Source of the DNA: an uncultured Bacilli bacterium
Lineage (GTDB): Bacteria > Bacillota_I > Bacilli_A > RF39 > UBA660
Assembly (NCBI GenBank): GCA_944363715.1
Contig: CALVUX010000010.1
Coordinates: 1 to 61,463, forward strand
Length of the DNA: 61,463 nt
Direction of reading: 5' to 3'
How positions within the stretch are numbered: the first letter of the stretch is position 1; the number at the start of each line of letters is the position of its first letter. Positions 44,583 to 55,413 of this stretch are shown here, piece after piece. A program made the translations under genes and the position numbers. Below the pieces are notes generated by a model. That model was not told the origin of the DNA. It saw nothing but the letters and a program-made list of their open reading frames with translations, and did no database searches.

Positions 44583-45422
44583 CTATATTATTTCTAATTC
44601 TTTAATCTTTAAAATATGTTTTTGATTCTTAATACAAAAGTTAATAAAAGTCTTTAAATCAACAGTTGCTAATCCTCTTTCAAAAGTATATTTATCTAGT
44701 TCAAAGATAATCTTATCTTCCATCATTCTATTTAATATCTCTTCTTTAGAATATCCTAAGTACATAAGAAAGTAAGGATATAGTTGTCTTTTAAGATATT
44801 TTAGAGAACTATCTCCTCTTAAGTAAACACTTTTCTTTAATGTTCTTGATGTTAGTTCATTATCAATAGCAAGTTCTATAATGGCATCTACTATATCTTT
44901 ATATTCGCTCTTGTATGTTGCTAGTTCTTTTCTTACAATATGTTCAATGATATTGATGATAGCAAGGGTATAATTATCACTATCAACTCTATTTCCCCAA
45001 GTAATAGTATTTACTCTTCTACTTTTAGGTATTTTCATTCCTATAACATCTAATTTTTTATCAACAACTAAAACATGATATAGTTTAATATCAAATCTAA
45101 GTATTTCTTTTAAGTTTTTATTTAAGTCTTTTTTTATTTTATCCCAAGTATGTAATAATTCTAGACGATATTTTTCAGTATCTTCTCTTATTTCTTTATA
45201 TATATCACTAGCTTTTACCATATCAAAGATAGTATCATCAGCTGGTATATAGTTTTTAGGGTCTTTTAAAATATGTTCTTCTTCTTTATATAAATCATTA
45301 TAACTATGACGATAGTTTTTCCACAACTTCTGTTTAAAAATTTGGATATTAGAAGAAATAGAGGCACCAAATAAAAGATTCCATATTAAAACGTAATCAT
45401 TTAAGACGAAGTTTAAATTCAT
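44583..45422 (-). CDS. hypothetical protein upstream of polC
   Basis: The 279 residues are helical, lysine-rich and of unknown family. Near the N-terminus a hydrophobic stretch (LIWNLLFGASIS) precedes YRHSYNDLYKEEEHILKDP; MKIPKSRRVNTITWGNR (about 130) is a distinctive mid-block and the rest is helix. It precedes polC by 14 nt, so it is co-transcribed; a replisome-linked role is possible but inferred only from position. The region 45423-45592 upstream carries the phased repeats. Confidence 0.6.
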   Translation of the reverse strand: MNLNFVLNDYVLIWNLLFGASISSNIQIFKQKLWKNYRHSYNDLYKEEEHILKDPKNYIPADDTIFDMVKASDIYKEIREDTEKYRLELLHTWDKIKKDLNKNLKEILRFDIKLYHVLVVDKKLDVIGMKIPKSRRVNTITWGNRVDSDNYTLAIINIIEHIVRKELATYKSEYKDIVDAIIELAIDNELTSRTLKKSVYLRGDSSLKYLKRQLYPYFLMYLGYSKEEILNRMMEDKIIFELDKYTFERGLATVDLKTFINFCIKNQKHILKIKELEII

Positions 45423-45536
45423 TTTCTATTCCCCCTTATCGATATTATTGCTTGTATAAAGTTTATCATAAAAATCGCCACAATAAAAGAGAATAGAAAA
45501 TAAATATTATTATTTTCTAATTCTCTAAATTCTTAA

Positions 45537-45590
45537 TATACATTTTTTAAGGAATTTAATATACAGATTTTAAGACTTTTGGTATACAAT
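45537..45590. repeat. three phased 23-bp direct repeats
   Basis: TATACA occurs at 45537, 45560 and 45583, exactly 23 bp apart each time, each followed by a run such as TTTTTTAA or GATTTTAA. They lie between the 45593 gene and the gene before polC, 115 bp or more from the latter's start. No ORF runs through them. Confidence 0.7.
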
Positions 45591-45592
45591 TT

Positions 45593-46780
<1,188 letters not shown>

Positions 46781-46834
46781 AATCAAGAGGAAGAAGAAAA
46801 AGCTGCTTAATCTTGATAAATGTATTTTTAGAAG

Positions 46835-46863
46835 AAGAAGCTTTATTTAAGGGCTTCTTTTTT
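46835..46863 (+). terminator. terminator after ferredoxin
   Basis: AAGAAGC pairs with GCTTCTT, followed by TTTTTT. A second inverted repeat, ATCAAGA...TCTTGAT, lies between it and the ferredoxin stop. Confidence 0.75.
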
Positions 46864-46929
46864 GTATGATTTCAAATAATATATATGCTTAAGTTGCTTA
46901 TTCTAAAAGTAATAATGCAATTAATTCCT

Positions 46930-46951
46930 ATTTTGGTGTAAACACCAAAAT
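46930..46951. promoter_or_regulatory. perfect palindrome, likely operator
   Basis: ATTTTGGTGT and ACACCAAAAT, 10 bp each and perfect, separated by AA. It stands in the geneless gap between two transcript ends (ferredoxin and RluB), with no obvious promoter next to it. Confidence 0.5.
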
Positions 46952-46962
46952 CGTTAAAAGTG

Positions 46963-46989
46963 AAAAAATAAAAGAGCAAACGAGCTCTT
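46963..46989 (-). terminator. terminator of the rluB-ended operon
   Basis: AAGAGC pairs with GCTCTT across a 6-nt loop; on the - strand TTTTATTTTTTC follows. Confidence 0.75.
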
Positions 46990-47704
46990 ATTTCTTTTCT
47001 AAGCTATAAACAATAGCCACTTCTTTAGGAGTTAGTTTTCTATATTCTCCGCTCTTTAATCCTTTTAAATCAAAGATAAACTCTCTTTCTCTTCTAAGCT
47101 TTAAAACAGGAAAACCAACTGCTTCAAACATCTTCTTAACTTCATGATTACGTCCCTCATGTATTGTTACTGTAAGCATAGAAGTATTTGTTTTATAATC
47201 TGTTTTTCTTAACTTAACTTTAGCTTTCTCATAAGAAACACCATCTACTGTTACACCATTTTTAATAGTATTAATGGCATCTCCTTTAATAATACCTTTT
47301 ACTTTAACGATATATACTTTCTCTACCAAATCACTTGGATGCATAAGTATATTTGCAAACTCTCCATCATTAGTAAGTAATAAGACTCCTGTTGTATCAT
47401 AATCAAGTCTACCTACGGGATAAATTCTCTCATTACATGGTATTAAGTCAACTACTGTCTTCCTTTCCTTATCATCAGTAACACTAGTAATAATACCTCT
47501 TGGTTTATTAAGTAGATAATAAACTTTTTTTTCTTTTTCTATTTCTTTACCATCTACTTTAATTATATCTTTATTAGTTACTTTAGTACCAAGTTCAGTT
47601 ACCATAACACCATTTACTGTTACTCTACCTTCTTTAATTAATTCTTCCGCTTTACGTCTTGATGTAATTCCTGCATTTGCTATTACTTTTTGTAATCTTT
47701 CCAC
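46988..47704 (-). CDS. rluB: 23S rRNA pseudouridine synthase RluB
   Basis: N-terminal S4 RNA-binding domain (about 1-60, RLQKVIANAGITSRRKAEELI), then the pseudouridine synthase domain with catalytic GRLDYDTTGVLLLTNDG (Asp in RLD) and GRNHEVKKMF. It modifies helix 89 region uridines of 23S rRNA. The start is GTG 47704, which restores the family's usual MERLQK start; AAAGG lies upstream. Last gene of the surface operon. Confidence 0.94.
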   Translation of the reverse strand: MERLQKVIANAGITSRRKAEELIKEGRVTVNGVMVTELGTKVTNKDIIKVDGKEIEKEKKVYYLLNKPRGIITSVTDDKERKTVVDLIPCNERIYPVGRLDYDTTGVLLLTNDGEFANILMHPSDLVEKVYIVKVKGIIKGDAINTIKNGVTVDGVSYEKAKVKLRKTDYKTNTSMLTVTIHEGRNHEVKKMFEAVGFPVLKLRREREFIFDLKGLKSGEYRKLTPKEVAIVYSLEKK

Positions 47705-47719
47705 TTTAATCACTACCTT

Positions 47720-48526
47720 TTATAATTTCTTAACTTTTTGTCTATTTAGTTTTTTATCTAGAAAATCTACTATACCATCTTCATTATTAGATTTAGCAAT
47801 ATCTTTAGCATTTTCTTTAATTTCTTCTAAAGCATTTCCCATCGCTACACTTAATCCTACTTCCTTCATTACTTCTAAGTCATTTAGTCCATCACCAAAG
47901 AAAATCATTTCATCTAAACTTATATCTTCCATTTTGCCTAGTTCTTTTAATGTATTCGCTTTATTTACACCTTTAGGATTTAAAACAATCCATTTATCAG
48001 TACTATCTGAAGCTTGCATTATAAAACATTTAATATTTTCGTACCTAGCTTTTATTAGTTTATAATGATCATTTACTTTGCTTTTATCTTTTAAGAATAA
48101 ATTCATTCTAGCTACTTGTTCATCTATTTCTTCAATACTATTAATATCTCTAATATAGTCAATATTACTATTTTTCTTATTAATATATGTGTAATAAATA
48201 TTATCTGTTAAATAATCTATTTGAAAGCAAAAGTCTTCCATTTCCATGGTAATCGCTTTAGCAGTTTCTTTATCAATAGTTTCTTGATAAATCATACCAT
48301 TATCATCAACATTATAAATAGATGCTCCATTATTTATAATAATATAATTAAAGATATCTAAAGGTATTACATCCTTTGTACTATTTAGGTTTCTTGCTGT
48401 TACGCCTACAATTAAATAACCTAACTTTCTATATAATTTTAAAATGGTTTTTGTGTTTTCTGATATAGTCTTATCATCTCTTAAAAGAGTACCATCAAAA
48501 TCCATAGCAATTAGTTTGTAATTCAT
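47720..48526 (-). CDS. Cof-type HAD hydrolase
   Basis: 268 residues: MDFDGTLLRDD (motif I), VGVTARN (motif II), LKELGK preceded by Lys of motif III and IFFGDGLNDLEVMKEVGLSVAMGNA (motif IV), with the large C2B cap. Cof-type HADs dephosphorylate sugar phosphates or flavin/pyridoxal intermediates. 6 nt from rluB, so one transcript. Confidence 0.93.
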   Translation of the reverse strand: MNYKLIAMDFDGTLLRDDKTISENTKTILKLYRKLGYLIVGVTARNLNSTKDVIPLDIFNYIIINNGASIYNVDDNGMIYQETIDKETAKAITMEMEDFCFQIDYLTDNIYYTYINKKNSNIDYIRDINSIEEIDEQVARMNLFLKDKSKVNDHYKLIKARYENIKCFIMQASDSTDKWIVLNPKGVNKANTLKELGKMEDISLDEMIFFGDGLNDLEVMKEVGLSVAMGNALEEIKENAKDIAKSNNEDGIVDFLDKKLNRQKVKKL

Positions 48527-48559
48527 TTAATATTCTCCCTATTAAAGAAAAAGAAGATA

Positions 48560-49177
48560 TTATTCCATTTCTACTAGAGATAGTTTATTATCTTCATGTA
48601 CAAAGATAAGTGTAGCTTTAGTAGGATAATCCATATCTTCTTTATATTTTAAGGAAACTTCTACCTGATAAGCAGAATCATCCGTAAAATCTGTTCCTAT
48701 AGTATACTCTATATTCTCAACCTTTTCAACAGTTACTTCAGTAACTTCTGGTAATTGTTGTTCTCTATTACCATAAATATCATTTTCTACATACTTATAA
48801 ACGGTATCTTCTGCCTTTTCTAAGAAGTTAGTTTTAGCATCAGTATGAACAAAATCAATACCACCTACATCTGTATTAGCAAGTTTATCATTTAAAGTAT
48901 AGAAATCCATTATAAACATTTTACTAATCTGTTTTAGATATGCTTCTTCATCTACATCTTTCTTACTTAAAATGTCTTTTAGTTTTTGAAATGCCTTTTT
49001 ATATCTATCATTTCTTGTAGATTTAAGGGTATATCCATACTCTGCTATTTCATTTTCAACAGTTGCTGTTTTAACTGCTTTAGGTTTTATGCTTTCATAA
49101 GCTAGAAATCCTAAACCTATGCTTATTAAGATAATTGCAATTATCAATATTACTTTTACTTTTTTCTTTAGTCTCAT
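48560..49177 (-). CDS. membrane-anchored protein downstream of ltaS
   Basis: 205 residues: basic head, one helix (about 8-26, VKVILIIAIILISIGLGFLAY), then an outside domain with helices and beta strands and no recognised family. No lipobox Cys. It follows ltaS by 14 nt and may act at the outer membrane face near lipoteichoic acid synthesis (inference from position). Confidence 0.7.
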   Translation of the reverse strand: MRLKKKVKVILIIAIILISIGLGFLAYESIKPKAVKTATVENEIAEYGYTLKSTRNDRYKKAFQKLKDILSKKDVDEEAYLKQISKMFIMDFYTLNDKLANTDVGGIDFVHTDAKTNFLEKAEDTVYKYVENDIYGNREQQLPEVTEVTVEKVENIEYTIGTDFTDDSAYQVEVSLKYKEDMDYPTKATLIFVHEDNKLSLVEME

Positions 49178-49191
49178 AGTTTTTCTCCCCT

Positions 49192-51252
49192 CTAATTCTC
49201 TTTAGATACGGCTTCTTCTTCACTATTAGGATTAAATAAATCAAAGACAATAGCTTTATTTGAAACATCTAATAGTTTTTCAGCATATTCATTATTTTCT
49301 GTTATATAATTCTCATCTATTATAGCATCTTTAAGAAGCTTATACTCCCCTTTTTGACTATTATAATACATTAAATTAGTTACCCAATTACCATTAGGAA
49401 AGACAACAATATTATCATCTTTAGTTTCAAATATATCATGTCCTAGAGCATATTTATTATAGAAACCTAACATATTACCAATGGTAGGCATTACATCATA
49501 CATTCCCATTGTATAGTCAACTTGTCCTTTAACAGCACCATCTTTGGTCCAAATTAGTAATGGTACTTTTCGATCTAGTTCATAATCAAAACTATCATAT
49601 TCTACATAAGTTGGATCTTCTTCATCTTTAATATCATCAGTTACAGGATCATAATTATACATTAAGTTAAAATCATTTCTTGGAAGTCTAGCATCATGAT
49701 CTCCATAAAGTACTACAACGGTATTTTCTAGTAATCCAGCTTCTTCCATTTCATTAAAGAACTCTCCTAAGGCTTCATCAGCATAATGAACTGATTTAAA
49801 GTAATTACCAAGTTTTGTTCCTTCTAAGTATGGAGATTCTATTTCTTCTTCTGTTCCATCTTCATTAGTTATAGTTGTTTTCATTGTAACAGCGAATTCT
49901 CCATATTTATCAGTATCAGAGAATGGTGTATGATTTGTTAGTGTTATTAATAATCCATAATATTTATCATGTTCTTCACTTATCTTTTTAATTTTTTCTA
50001 CTGACTGAGCAAAGAACTCTTTATCTGATAGTCCTAGACCAATTACATTTTCATCATCTACATCATATGTCTCTTTACTATAGAACTTATCATAACCAAG
50101 TGATTCATGCATAGCACGTCTATTCCAAAAGTCTGCATTATTAGCATGCATACTAAATGTATAATAGCCTTTTTCTTTTAATAAAGATGGAGTTGAGATA
50201 TAAGTTCTATCAAAGTAACTTACAAAGGCTGTTCCATTTTGAGTTGGCATAAGACTGGTATTATACGTTAATTCCGTATCACTACTTGTTCCAACACTTA
50301 CTTGTGAATAGAAATTACTAAAGTATAATCCCTCTTTAATTAAACTATTTAAATTTGGTGTTACTTCTTCTCCATTAAAAGTTCTATTCAAGGCAATTCC
50401 TTGCATACTTTCAGCATGAATTACAATAACATTACGTCCTTCAAGAACATTGGTATATTCATTAGTATAATCTTGTTCATTAGGTCTATCTTTGTAATAC
50501 TCAGTAAATTCTTTTTTAGCATCATCATATCCAAACATAGCAGAAATTTTAGGTTGGATACTTGCAACGATATCATTACCTTGATACATGTAAATACCAA
50601 ATCTCATAACTATATATTCTCTATTCCATTGTTTAACAAATCTACTTATTTCAAGACTTGATAAAGATATTATGAATAAAAGAAGAACAATACCACCTGC
50701 TATAATGGTGTTTTTAAACTTTTTAATTCTCTTTTCTTTAGTATAAATTTTGTATTTATTTTTCTTTGTAAGACGATGATAATAATATATAAAGAATATA
50801 AGTGGAAAAATATAAACTAAATCTTTTATTTGTAAGACATTTTCAACTACAGCATCTCCTACTTCTCCTATGTACTGAGTAAGTGATAACATAGAGACAC
50901 TAGCGAATGATGTATAGAATGTATAATAAGCTGAGTTAATTGTACAAATAGCAGTAAAGATGATAGCCCATACTAATAGATAGATATATCTTTTCTTTCC
51001 TTTAAATAAATATGAGAAAGATCCTATGATAGTAACAACTGCTATATCTGCAATAATTGGTTTAAATGATAAATAGTTTTCCATTGTAGGCATAGTAAAA
51101 AATCTAAGTAATGTAGAGTTTAATACACAGACTAAAACATAGACAAGGAAAAGTCTATTATTCTTAAAGAAATTACTTATCATTTTTTCTTCTTTTATCT
51201 TTTTAATTTTTTTTATAATTTTATCTTTCAATTTAATTAGTTTTTTCTTCAT
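49192..51252 (-). CDS. lipoteichoic acid synthase family protein (LtaS-like)
   Basis: About 686 residues: five N-terminal helices (about 30-215), then an extracellular sulfatase-fold domain with VIHAESMQGIALNRTF (metal Glu), SVGTSSDTELTYNTSLMP (catalytic Thr region), MHANNADFWNRRAMHESLGYD and YGDHDARLPR (metal Asp/His). LTA synthases polymerise glycerol phosphate on a glycolipid anchor; cleavage by signal peptidase is typical. Start set at ATG 51252 with GAGGTAATT upstream. Adjacent to sortase and adhesin, it forms a cell-surface operon. Confidence 0.93.
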   Translation of the reverse strand: MKKKLIKLKDKIIKKIKKIKEEKMISNFFKNNRLFLVYVLVCVLNSTLLRFFTMPTMENYLSFKPIIADIAVVTIIGSFSYLFKGKKRYIYLLVWAIIFTAICTINSAYYTFYTSFASVSMLSLTQYIGEVGDAVVENVLQIKDLVYIFPLIFFIYYYHRLTKKNKYKIYTKEKRIKKFKNTIIAGGIVLLLFIISLSSLEISRFVKQWNREYIVMRFGIYMYQGNDIVASIQPKISAMFGYDDAKKEFTEYYKDRPNEQDYTNEYTNVLEGRNVIVIHAESMQGIALNRTFNGEEVTPNLNSLIKEGLYFSNFYSQVSVGTSSDTELTYNTSLMPTQNGTAFVSYFDRTYISTPSLLKEKGYYTFSMHANNADFWNRRAMHESLGYDKFYSKETYDVDDENVIGLGLSDKEFFAQSVEKIKKISEEHDKYYGLLITLTNHTPFSDTDKYGEFAVTMKTTITNEDGTEEEIESPYLEGTKLGNYFKSVHYADEALGEFFNEMEEAGLLENTVVVLYGDHDARLPRNDFNLMYNYDPVTDDIKDEEDPTYVEYDSFDYELDRKVPLLIWTKDGAVKGQVDYTMGMYDVMPTIGNMLGFYNKYALGHDIFETKDDNIVVFPNGNWVTNLMYYNSQKGEYKLLKDAIIDENYITENNEYAEKLLDVSNKAIVFDLFNPNSEEEAVSKEN

Positions 51253-51282
51253 AATTACCTCACTCCTAGACATTATATCATT

Positions 51283-51864
51283 TTACTTTATATTTTTCAA
51301 TTTTCTATACTTAATATAACAAAAATGATAGATTACTTTGTAAATTATTAGAAGTATAAAGATAATTTGGCTAAATAGAACTATTACAAACATATCATCA
51401 TATTGATAGATGTTAGCAGTATCTGTTAAAGAGATATTATTGATAATTGCTAAAGATATAAAGTTTGTGAATAAATAAAGATGTATGATGGTAAATATAT
51501 AAGTAATAATTTTATTTAGTTTAGTTAAGTTATTTTTTAAAGAAGTATATATTAATAAGATTAAAGAGATAAGTGCTGTTATTATATAAAAGATAATATT
51601 AGGAAAATAGAAGCATCTCATTAATGTTTTAATTATTTCACTTAGTACTGTTATTATATCTTCTGAGAAATAAAAGACTAATAATGAGAAAAAGAATATA
51701 ATTAAAGCGGTAAATGATATTTTTACTTTTTTACTCTTTCTTTTTTCATTATATAACAAAAATATAAGAAGAATAATAAAGATTAAAAGTATTTCAATCG
51801 TTAAAAATGATTGAAATGGAAGTGTTATAAATGTCATTAATTGTTCTAGTATACTTAAGTCCAT
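51283..51864 (-). CDS. polytopic membrane protein, unknown
   Basis: 193 residues, mostly hydrophobic, five or six membrane segments (about 20-38, 47-67, 88-108, 115-137, 152-185). No family recognised. 9 nt upstream of ltaS and 20 nt downstream of the sortase, so it is part of the surface operon; a role in LTA or surface-protein assembly is inferred only from location. Confidence 0.7.
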   Translation of the reverse strand: MDLSILEQLMTFITLPFQSFLTIEILLIFIILLIFLLYNEKRKSKKVKISFTALIIFFFSLLVFYFSEDIITVLSEIIKTLMRCFYFPNIIFYIITALISLILLIYTSLKNNLTKLNKIITYIFTIIHLYLFTNFISLAIINNISLTDTANIYQYDDMFVIVLFSQIIFILLIIYKVIYHFCYIKYRKLKNIK

Positions 51865-51884
51865 AATTATTCTCCTTTTTATTC

Positions 51885-52535
51885 TTATATTTCTTCAAAA
51901 ATGTAGATTGTTTGGTTGTAGTCATCATTATGAGTACATGTAATTAAGGTTAATGTTTTTACATTTGGATTACGATATATCGCCACAGTTCCTGTTTTAG
52001 CTTGATTATATATATTAGTTAAACGATAATTATAGGTATTAGCATTATAACTAACACTGGCTTCATCACCTATCTGTAATTTATATAGTTTATCAAAAAA
52101 TGATATATAGGCATTACCTGAATGAGCCATAAGAATAAAATTTCCCATTGGAACATCAGGATAATCTGCTTCTTGTGCAATAGTTATATTATATTCTATA
52201 TTGTTATATCTTGATTCTTTAGATACAAAGCCTCTTCTTAGTTTGATTTTAGGTATTGATAATTCTCCTATATAAGAATAATTAGCTTTCTTATCATTTT
52301 CTTCTGCTACTTCAGTATTTTCAGTGGTCATTTCTAAATTTTCGGTATTTATATCACTAATAGTTGTGTTTTCTTTATTAATATTTAACTGAAAAATAGC
52401 GAGTCTCATTTCTTCAAAGACTTCACCTTTTAATTTTGTTAAGGGTGTACTTATAATTACTAGTATTCCTACTATAAGGAAGAAAAAGCCAACTTTAAAG
52501 AGCTGGCTTTTTATGTTCTTATTTTTTCTTTGCAT
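51885..52535 (-). CDS. sortase
   Basis: About 216 residues: N-terminal signal anchor (about 12-32), a linker rich in Thr/Asn/Glu, and a sortase beta barrel with catalytic His in LMAHSGN (about 138) and Cys in TLITCT (about 200). The third residue, an Arg in the last strand, is not apparent: the strand after Cys reads HNDDYNQTIYIF. Its gene overlaps the adhesin gene's 3' end by 17 nt, so it is very probably the enzyme that attaches that adhesin. The TTG at 52556 is possible but ATG 52535 is preferred. Confidence 0.85.
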   Translation of the reverse strand: MQRKNKNIKSQLFKVGFFFLIVGILVIISTPLTKLKGEVFEEMRLAIFQLNINKENTTISDINTENLEMTTENTEVAEENDKKANYSYIGELSIPKIKLRRGFVSKESRYNNIEYNITIAQEADYPDVPMGNFILMAHSGNAYISFFDKLYKLQIGDEASVSYNANTYNYRLTNIYNQAKTGTVAIYRNPNVKTLTLITCTHNDDYNQTIYIFEEI

Positions 52536-53874
52536 TGTTTGGTCTTTTAGCCACAACTATTAGGACAATACCTGCTATTATAACTAGTGCTCCTATTCCA
52601 TATACTAAGTATGATGTACTTGCTGTATCTGGAGTTGGAATTGTTGGTGCTTCTAAATTAAGAGATGTAGATGCAGATTGTTTTTCTATTTGACCTAGTA
52701 AAGCCCTTTGTGCATTTATGTTATCTGTCTTATATATATAAGCATCATAATAGTCCTTATAGTAAGCATTTATAGTTATATTAGCTTTGAACGTTTCATT
52801 ATTTAATTCTGAAATAGGCACTCTAAGTTTAAATCCTTGATCAGCACTAATTGAAGAAGAGTCTAAAACATTATTATTTTCATCAACAATTTCAATATTT
52901 CCAACAGAATTATTTATGCTAACTGAATATGATTCAAAAGTAGAATTTGAACTAGTTGGTCTTATTAAACTTGTTTCAACATAGTCATTATTCATTGTAT
53001 ATGTTATATTGCTTTCATCAATATTAATATCAATATTACCTTTATCGCCAGCATAGTCACTCTCATGATTTATAGCTTCAGTTACTAGTTGTTTTATTCT
53101 TAATCCTATTGGCTGATTAGCTTTTGACAATGTTTCTTTATCCAATCTAGTTAAGTTATTTAAAAATCTATATTCCCCTTCATTATATCTATCATCATAG
53201 TTATCTTCTACAACATCTGAAACCTTATAATTGTTATTACATCCTTCAGTACCTGTAGTACAATATTCATAATTATTTTCGTCCGAATATCCATTTGCTA
53301 AATCTACATACCACCATACTGCAAGTTGAGTATAATAATAATTTTCATCTTCAGTACCACCTAGTGTTTCATGATTTTCCAAAATATAAATCAAACCTGG
53401 ATAATCAGCAGTAACTGAAATTGGTTCTGTTTCTTCAGAGTATTCTGGTGCTATGTTTATAAAATCTTTTACAGAACTGCTTTTTACATAAATTTTACCA
53501 GAATTTGGCATTCCTAATCTGCCATCAATACAATAGATATCACTTATACCATTTTCAAATAGAGGAGAACTTCCTTCAAATACACTTCGAAAAGGAATGT
53601 AATGTCCGTTTTCTGTGTCAGTAATCATTATTTCATTACCATTTTCAACTTGGCGTATACTTGAAGTAAATTGTTCAGGAACTGTTACAAGAAAATCAGC
53701 AGCATAACTTTCTTCATTACTAATAAATATTCCCACTACTAGTAATACTGCTAATAAACAGCAAGAAATAATACCTATTTTTTTCACATCGTTCATTGCT
53801 TTGTCCATTTTATCTTGGTTTCTTTTTTCTTTACTTCTTTTTATTTGTCTTTTTGAACTCATTTTAGAACTCAT
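52519..53874 (-). CDS. thioester-domain surface adhesin, sortase substrate
   Basis: 451 residues. A basic head and signal anchor (about 30-55, ending ESYAAD) lead to an extracellular region with Cys115 (in YCIDG) and Gln183 (in TQLAVWW), the paired residues whose side chains form the internal thioester of thioester domains (TED/TQXA). Streptococcal relatives bind host surfaces covalently. A C-terminal sorting signal follows: a pentad TPDTA at 414-418, a hydrophobic helix (422-441) and a basic KRPNNAKKK tail. AAGGTGAT before the ATG; first gene of the surface operon. Confidence 0.85.
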   Translation of the reverse strand: MSSKMSSKRQIKRSKEKRNQDKMDKAMNDVKKIGIISCCLLAVLLVVGIFISNEESYAADFLVTVPEQFTSSIRQVENGNEIMITDTENGHYIPFRSVFEGSSPLFENGISDIYCIDGRLGMPNSGKIYVKSSSVKDFINIAPEYSEETEPISVTADYPGLIYILENHETLGGTEDENYYYTQLAVWWYVDLANGYSDENNYEYCTTGTEGCNNNYKVSDVVEDNYDDRYNEGEYRFLNNLTRLDKETLSKANQPIGLRIKQLVTEAINHESDYAGDKGNIDINIDESNITYTMNNDYVETSLIRPTSSNSTFESYSVSINNSVGNIEIVDENNNVLDSSSISADQGFKLRVPISELNNETFKANITINAYYKDYYDAYIYKTDNINAQRALLGQIEKQSASTSLNLEAPTIPTPDTASTSYLVYGIGALVIIAGIVLIVVAKRPNNAKKK

Positions 53875-53921
53875 ATAATCACCTTACCTTATTTAGAGTA
53901 TAGCAAAAGGAAATAGTTTTT

Positions 53922-55145
53922 TCAAGAAATTTCAAATATTCTTTCAAGATTAAATTTTTTATTGTCAACATTTGTATAAATAGTTGCTAGTATATCTCCT
54001 TCTTTTATCTCATCACCTATATCTTTTTTTATAATGATTCCTGCATTATAATCAATTTTATCTTCTTTACTTTTTCTTCCTGCTCCTAAGCTTTCACTAA
54101 GTTTAGCAATGGATAGAGCATTTATATCTTTTAAAACACCTGTTTTATTAGCTTTAATATTATAGACTTTTGCATCTATATTAAGGCTATCAATATCACC
54201 ATATTGATATTTAACAAACTCTAAAAACTTATCTAAAGCTTTTCCATTTTCTAAATTTTCTTTTACTTCCTTCATAGCATCAGCTTCACTTATCTCTTTA
54301 CCCATAGATACCATTTTACTAGCAAGTTCTAACGATAAATCTAAAAGTTCACCTTTAACATTGCCTTTTAATACATCAAGTGCTTCTAATACTTCTAACT
54401 TATTACCAATATTGTGTCCTAATGGTCTATCCATATTAGATATAACTGTTCTAACTTCTTTTTGATAATAAGTTCCTATTTTTATCAATAAACTTTCTAA
54501 TCTTTTAGCATCTTCCATGTTTTTAAGTAAAGCTCCATTCCCAACTTTAATATCAATAACTATCTTATCAGCATTTCCTGCTATTTTTTTACTCATAATA
54601 CTACTTGCAATCAACGGTATAGAATTAGTAGTAGCAGTTACATCTCGAAGCGCATAAATTTTCTTATCAAGTGGTGCTAAATCTTTGGTTTGACTAGTTA
54701 TAACAATTCCTATCTCTTTAGCTTGTTTTTCTATCTCTTCAAGGGTTAGATCTACTTTAAGACCAGGTATGGACTCTAATTTATCAATTGTACCTCCAGT
54801 ATAGCCTAGACCTCTACCACTCATTTTAATTACTGGGACACCACAACTTGCAACTATAGGTGCAACTATTAAAGTTGTTTTATCTCCTACTCCACCTGTA
54901 GAATGTTTATCTACTTTTATACCATCAATAAAACTTAAATCCAAGATATCACCACTATTAATAAAAATATCTGTCAAAGCAAAAATCTCACTATCACTCA
55001 TATCATTAATACAAATGGCCATTAAAAATGCACTCATTTGATAATCTTTTACTTTATTATTCAAATATCCCATAAAAATAGTTTCTAGTTCTTCTTTAGT
55101 TAATTCATATTTATTTGCTTTTTTACTTATTATATCCAATATCAT
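53922..55145 (-). CDS. pyrimidine-nucleoside / thymidine phosphorylase
   Basis: Splits thymidine or other pyrimidine nucleosides with phosphate. DKHSTGGVGDKTTL (phosphate/thymidine site), KMSGRGLGYTGGTIDKLESIPG, KIAGNADKIVIDIKVGNGALL and the C-terminal biotin-like fold (NKTGVLKDINAL to GIIIKKDIGDEIKEGD) are intact. About 407 residues, a little shorter than the usual 430. Start set to ATG 55145; GTG 55154 is in AGGTGAT. Not next to deoC, cdd or nupG. Confidence 0.93.
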   Translation of the reverse strand: MILDIISKKANKYELTKEELETIFMGYLNNKVKDYQMSAFLMAICINDMSDSEIFALTDIFINSGDILDLSFIDGIKVDKHSTGGVGDKTTLIVAPIVASCGVPVIKMSGRGLGYTGGTIDKLESIPGLKVDLTLEEIEKQAKEIGIVITSQTKDLAPLDKKIYALRDVTATTNSIPLIASSIMSKKIAGNADKIVIDIKVGNGALLKNMEDAKRLESLLIKIGTYYQKEVRTVISNMDRPLGHNIGNKLEVLEALDVLKGNVKGELLDLSLELASKMVSMGKEISEADAMKEVKENLENGKALDKFLEFVKYQYGDIDSLNIDAKVYNIKANKTGVLKDINALSIAKLSESLGAGRKSKEDKIDYNAGIIIKKDIGDEIKEGDILATIYTNVDNKKFNLERIFEIS

Positions 55146-55154
55146 TTTTATCAC

Positions 55155-55379
55155 CTATCTCTAAGCATTCTTACTTCATATGAATAGTGTTCAACCTATT
55201 CTTTATAATCTTATTTTTAAGTACTAATTATCATAGTATTTTATTATTTGTTCATTCCTATTATATCAAACATTACTTAACTTTGATAGTATTAACTTTA
55301 CTCTTTCTATTACTTGTAAATATAAAAAAATATACATGATAATATATTAATATTAACTATTGTGATAAGAGTACTTTAA
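55155..55379. other. intergenic AT-rich gap
   Basis: About 225 bp before the 55380 hairpin, with no ORF above 20 codons, no tRNA and no palindrome longer than 8 bp that I can find. Only promoters of the phosphorylase gene are expected here. Confidence 0.5.
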
Positions 55380-55413
55380 AATAAAAGAGTGATTTTATTT
55401 TCACTCTTTTATT
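55380..55413. terminator. terminator of the ABC-F operon
   Basis: A perfect 13-bp stem AATAAAAGAGTGA/TCACTCTTTTATT with an 8-nt T-rich loop, ending the 55409-57360 operon on the - strand. Confidence 0.85.
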
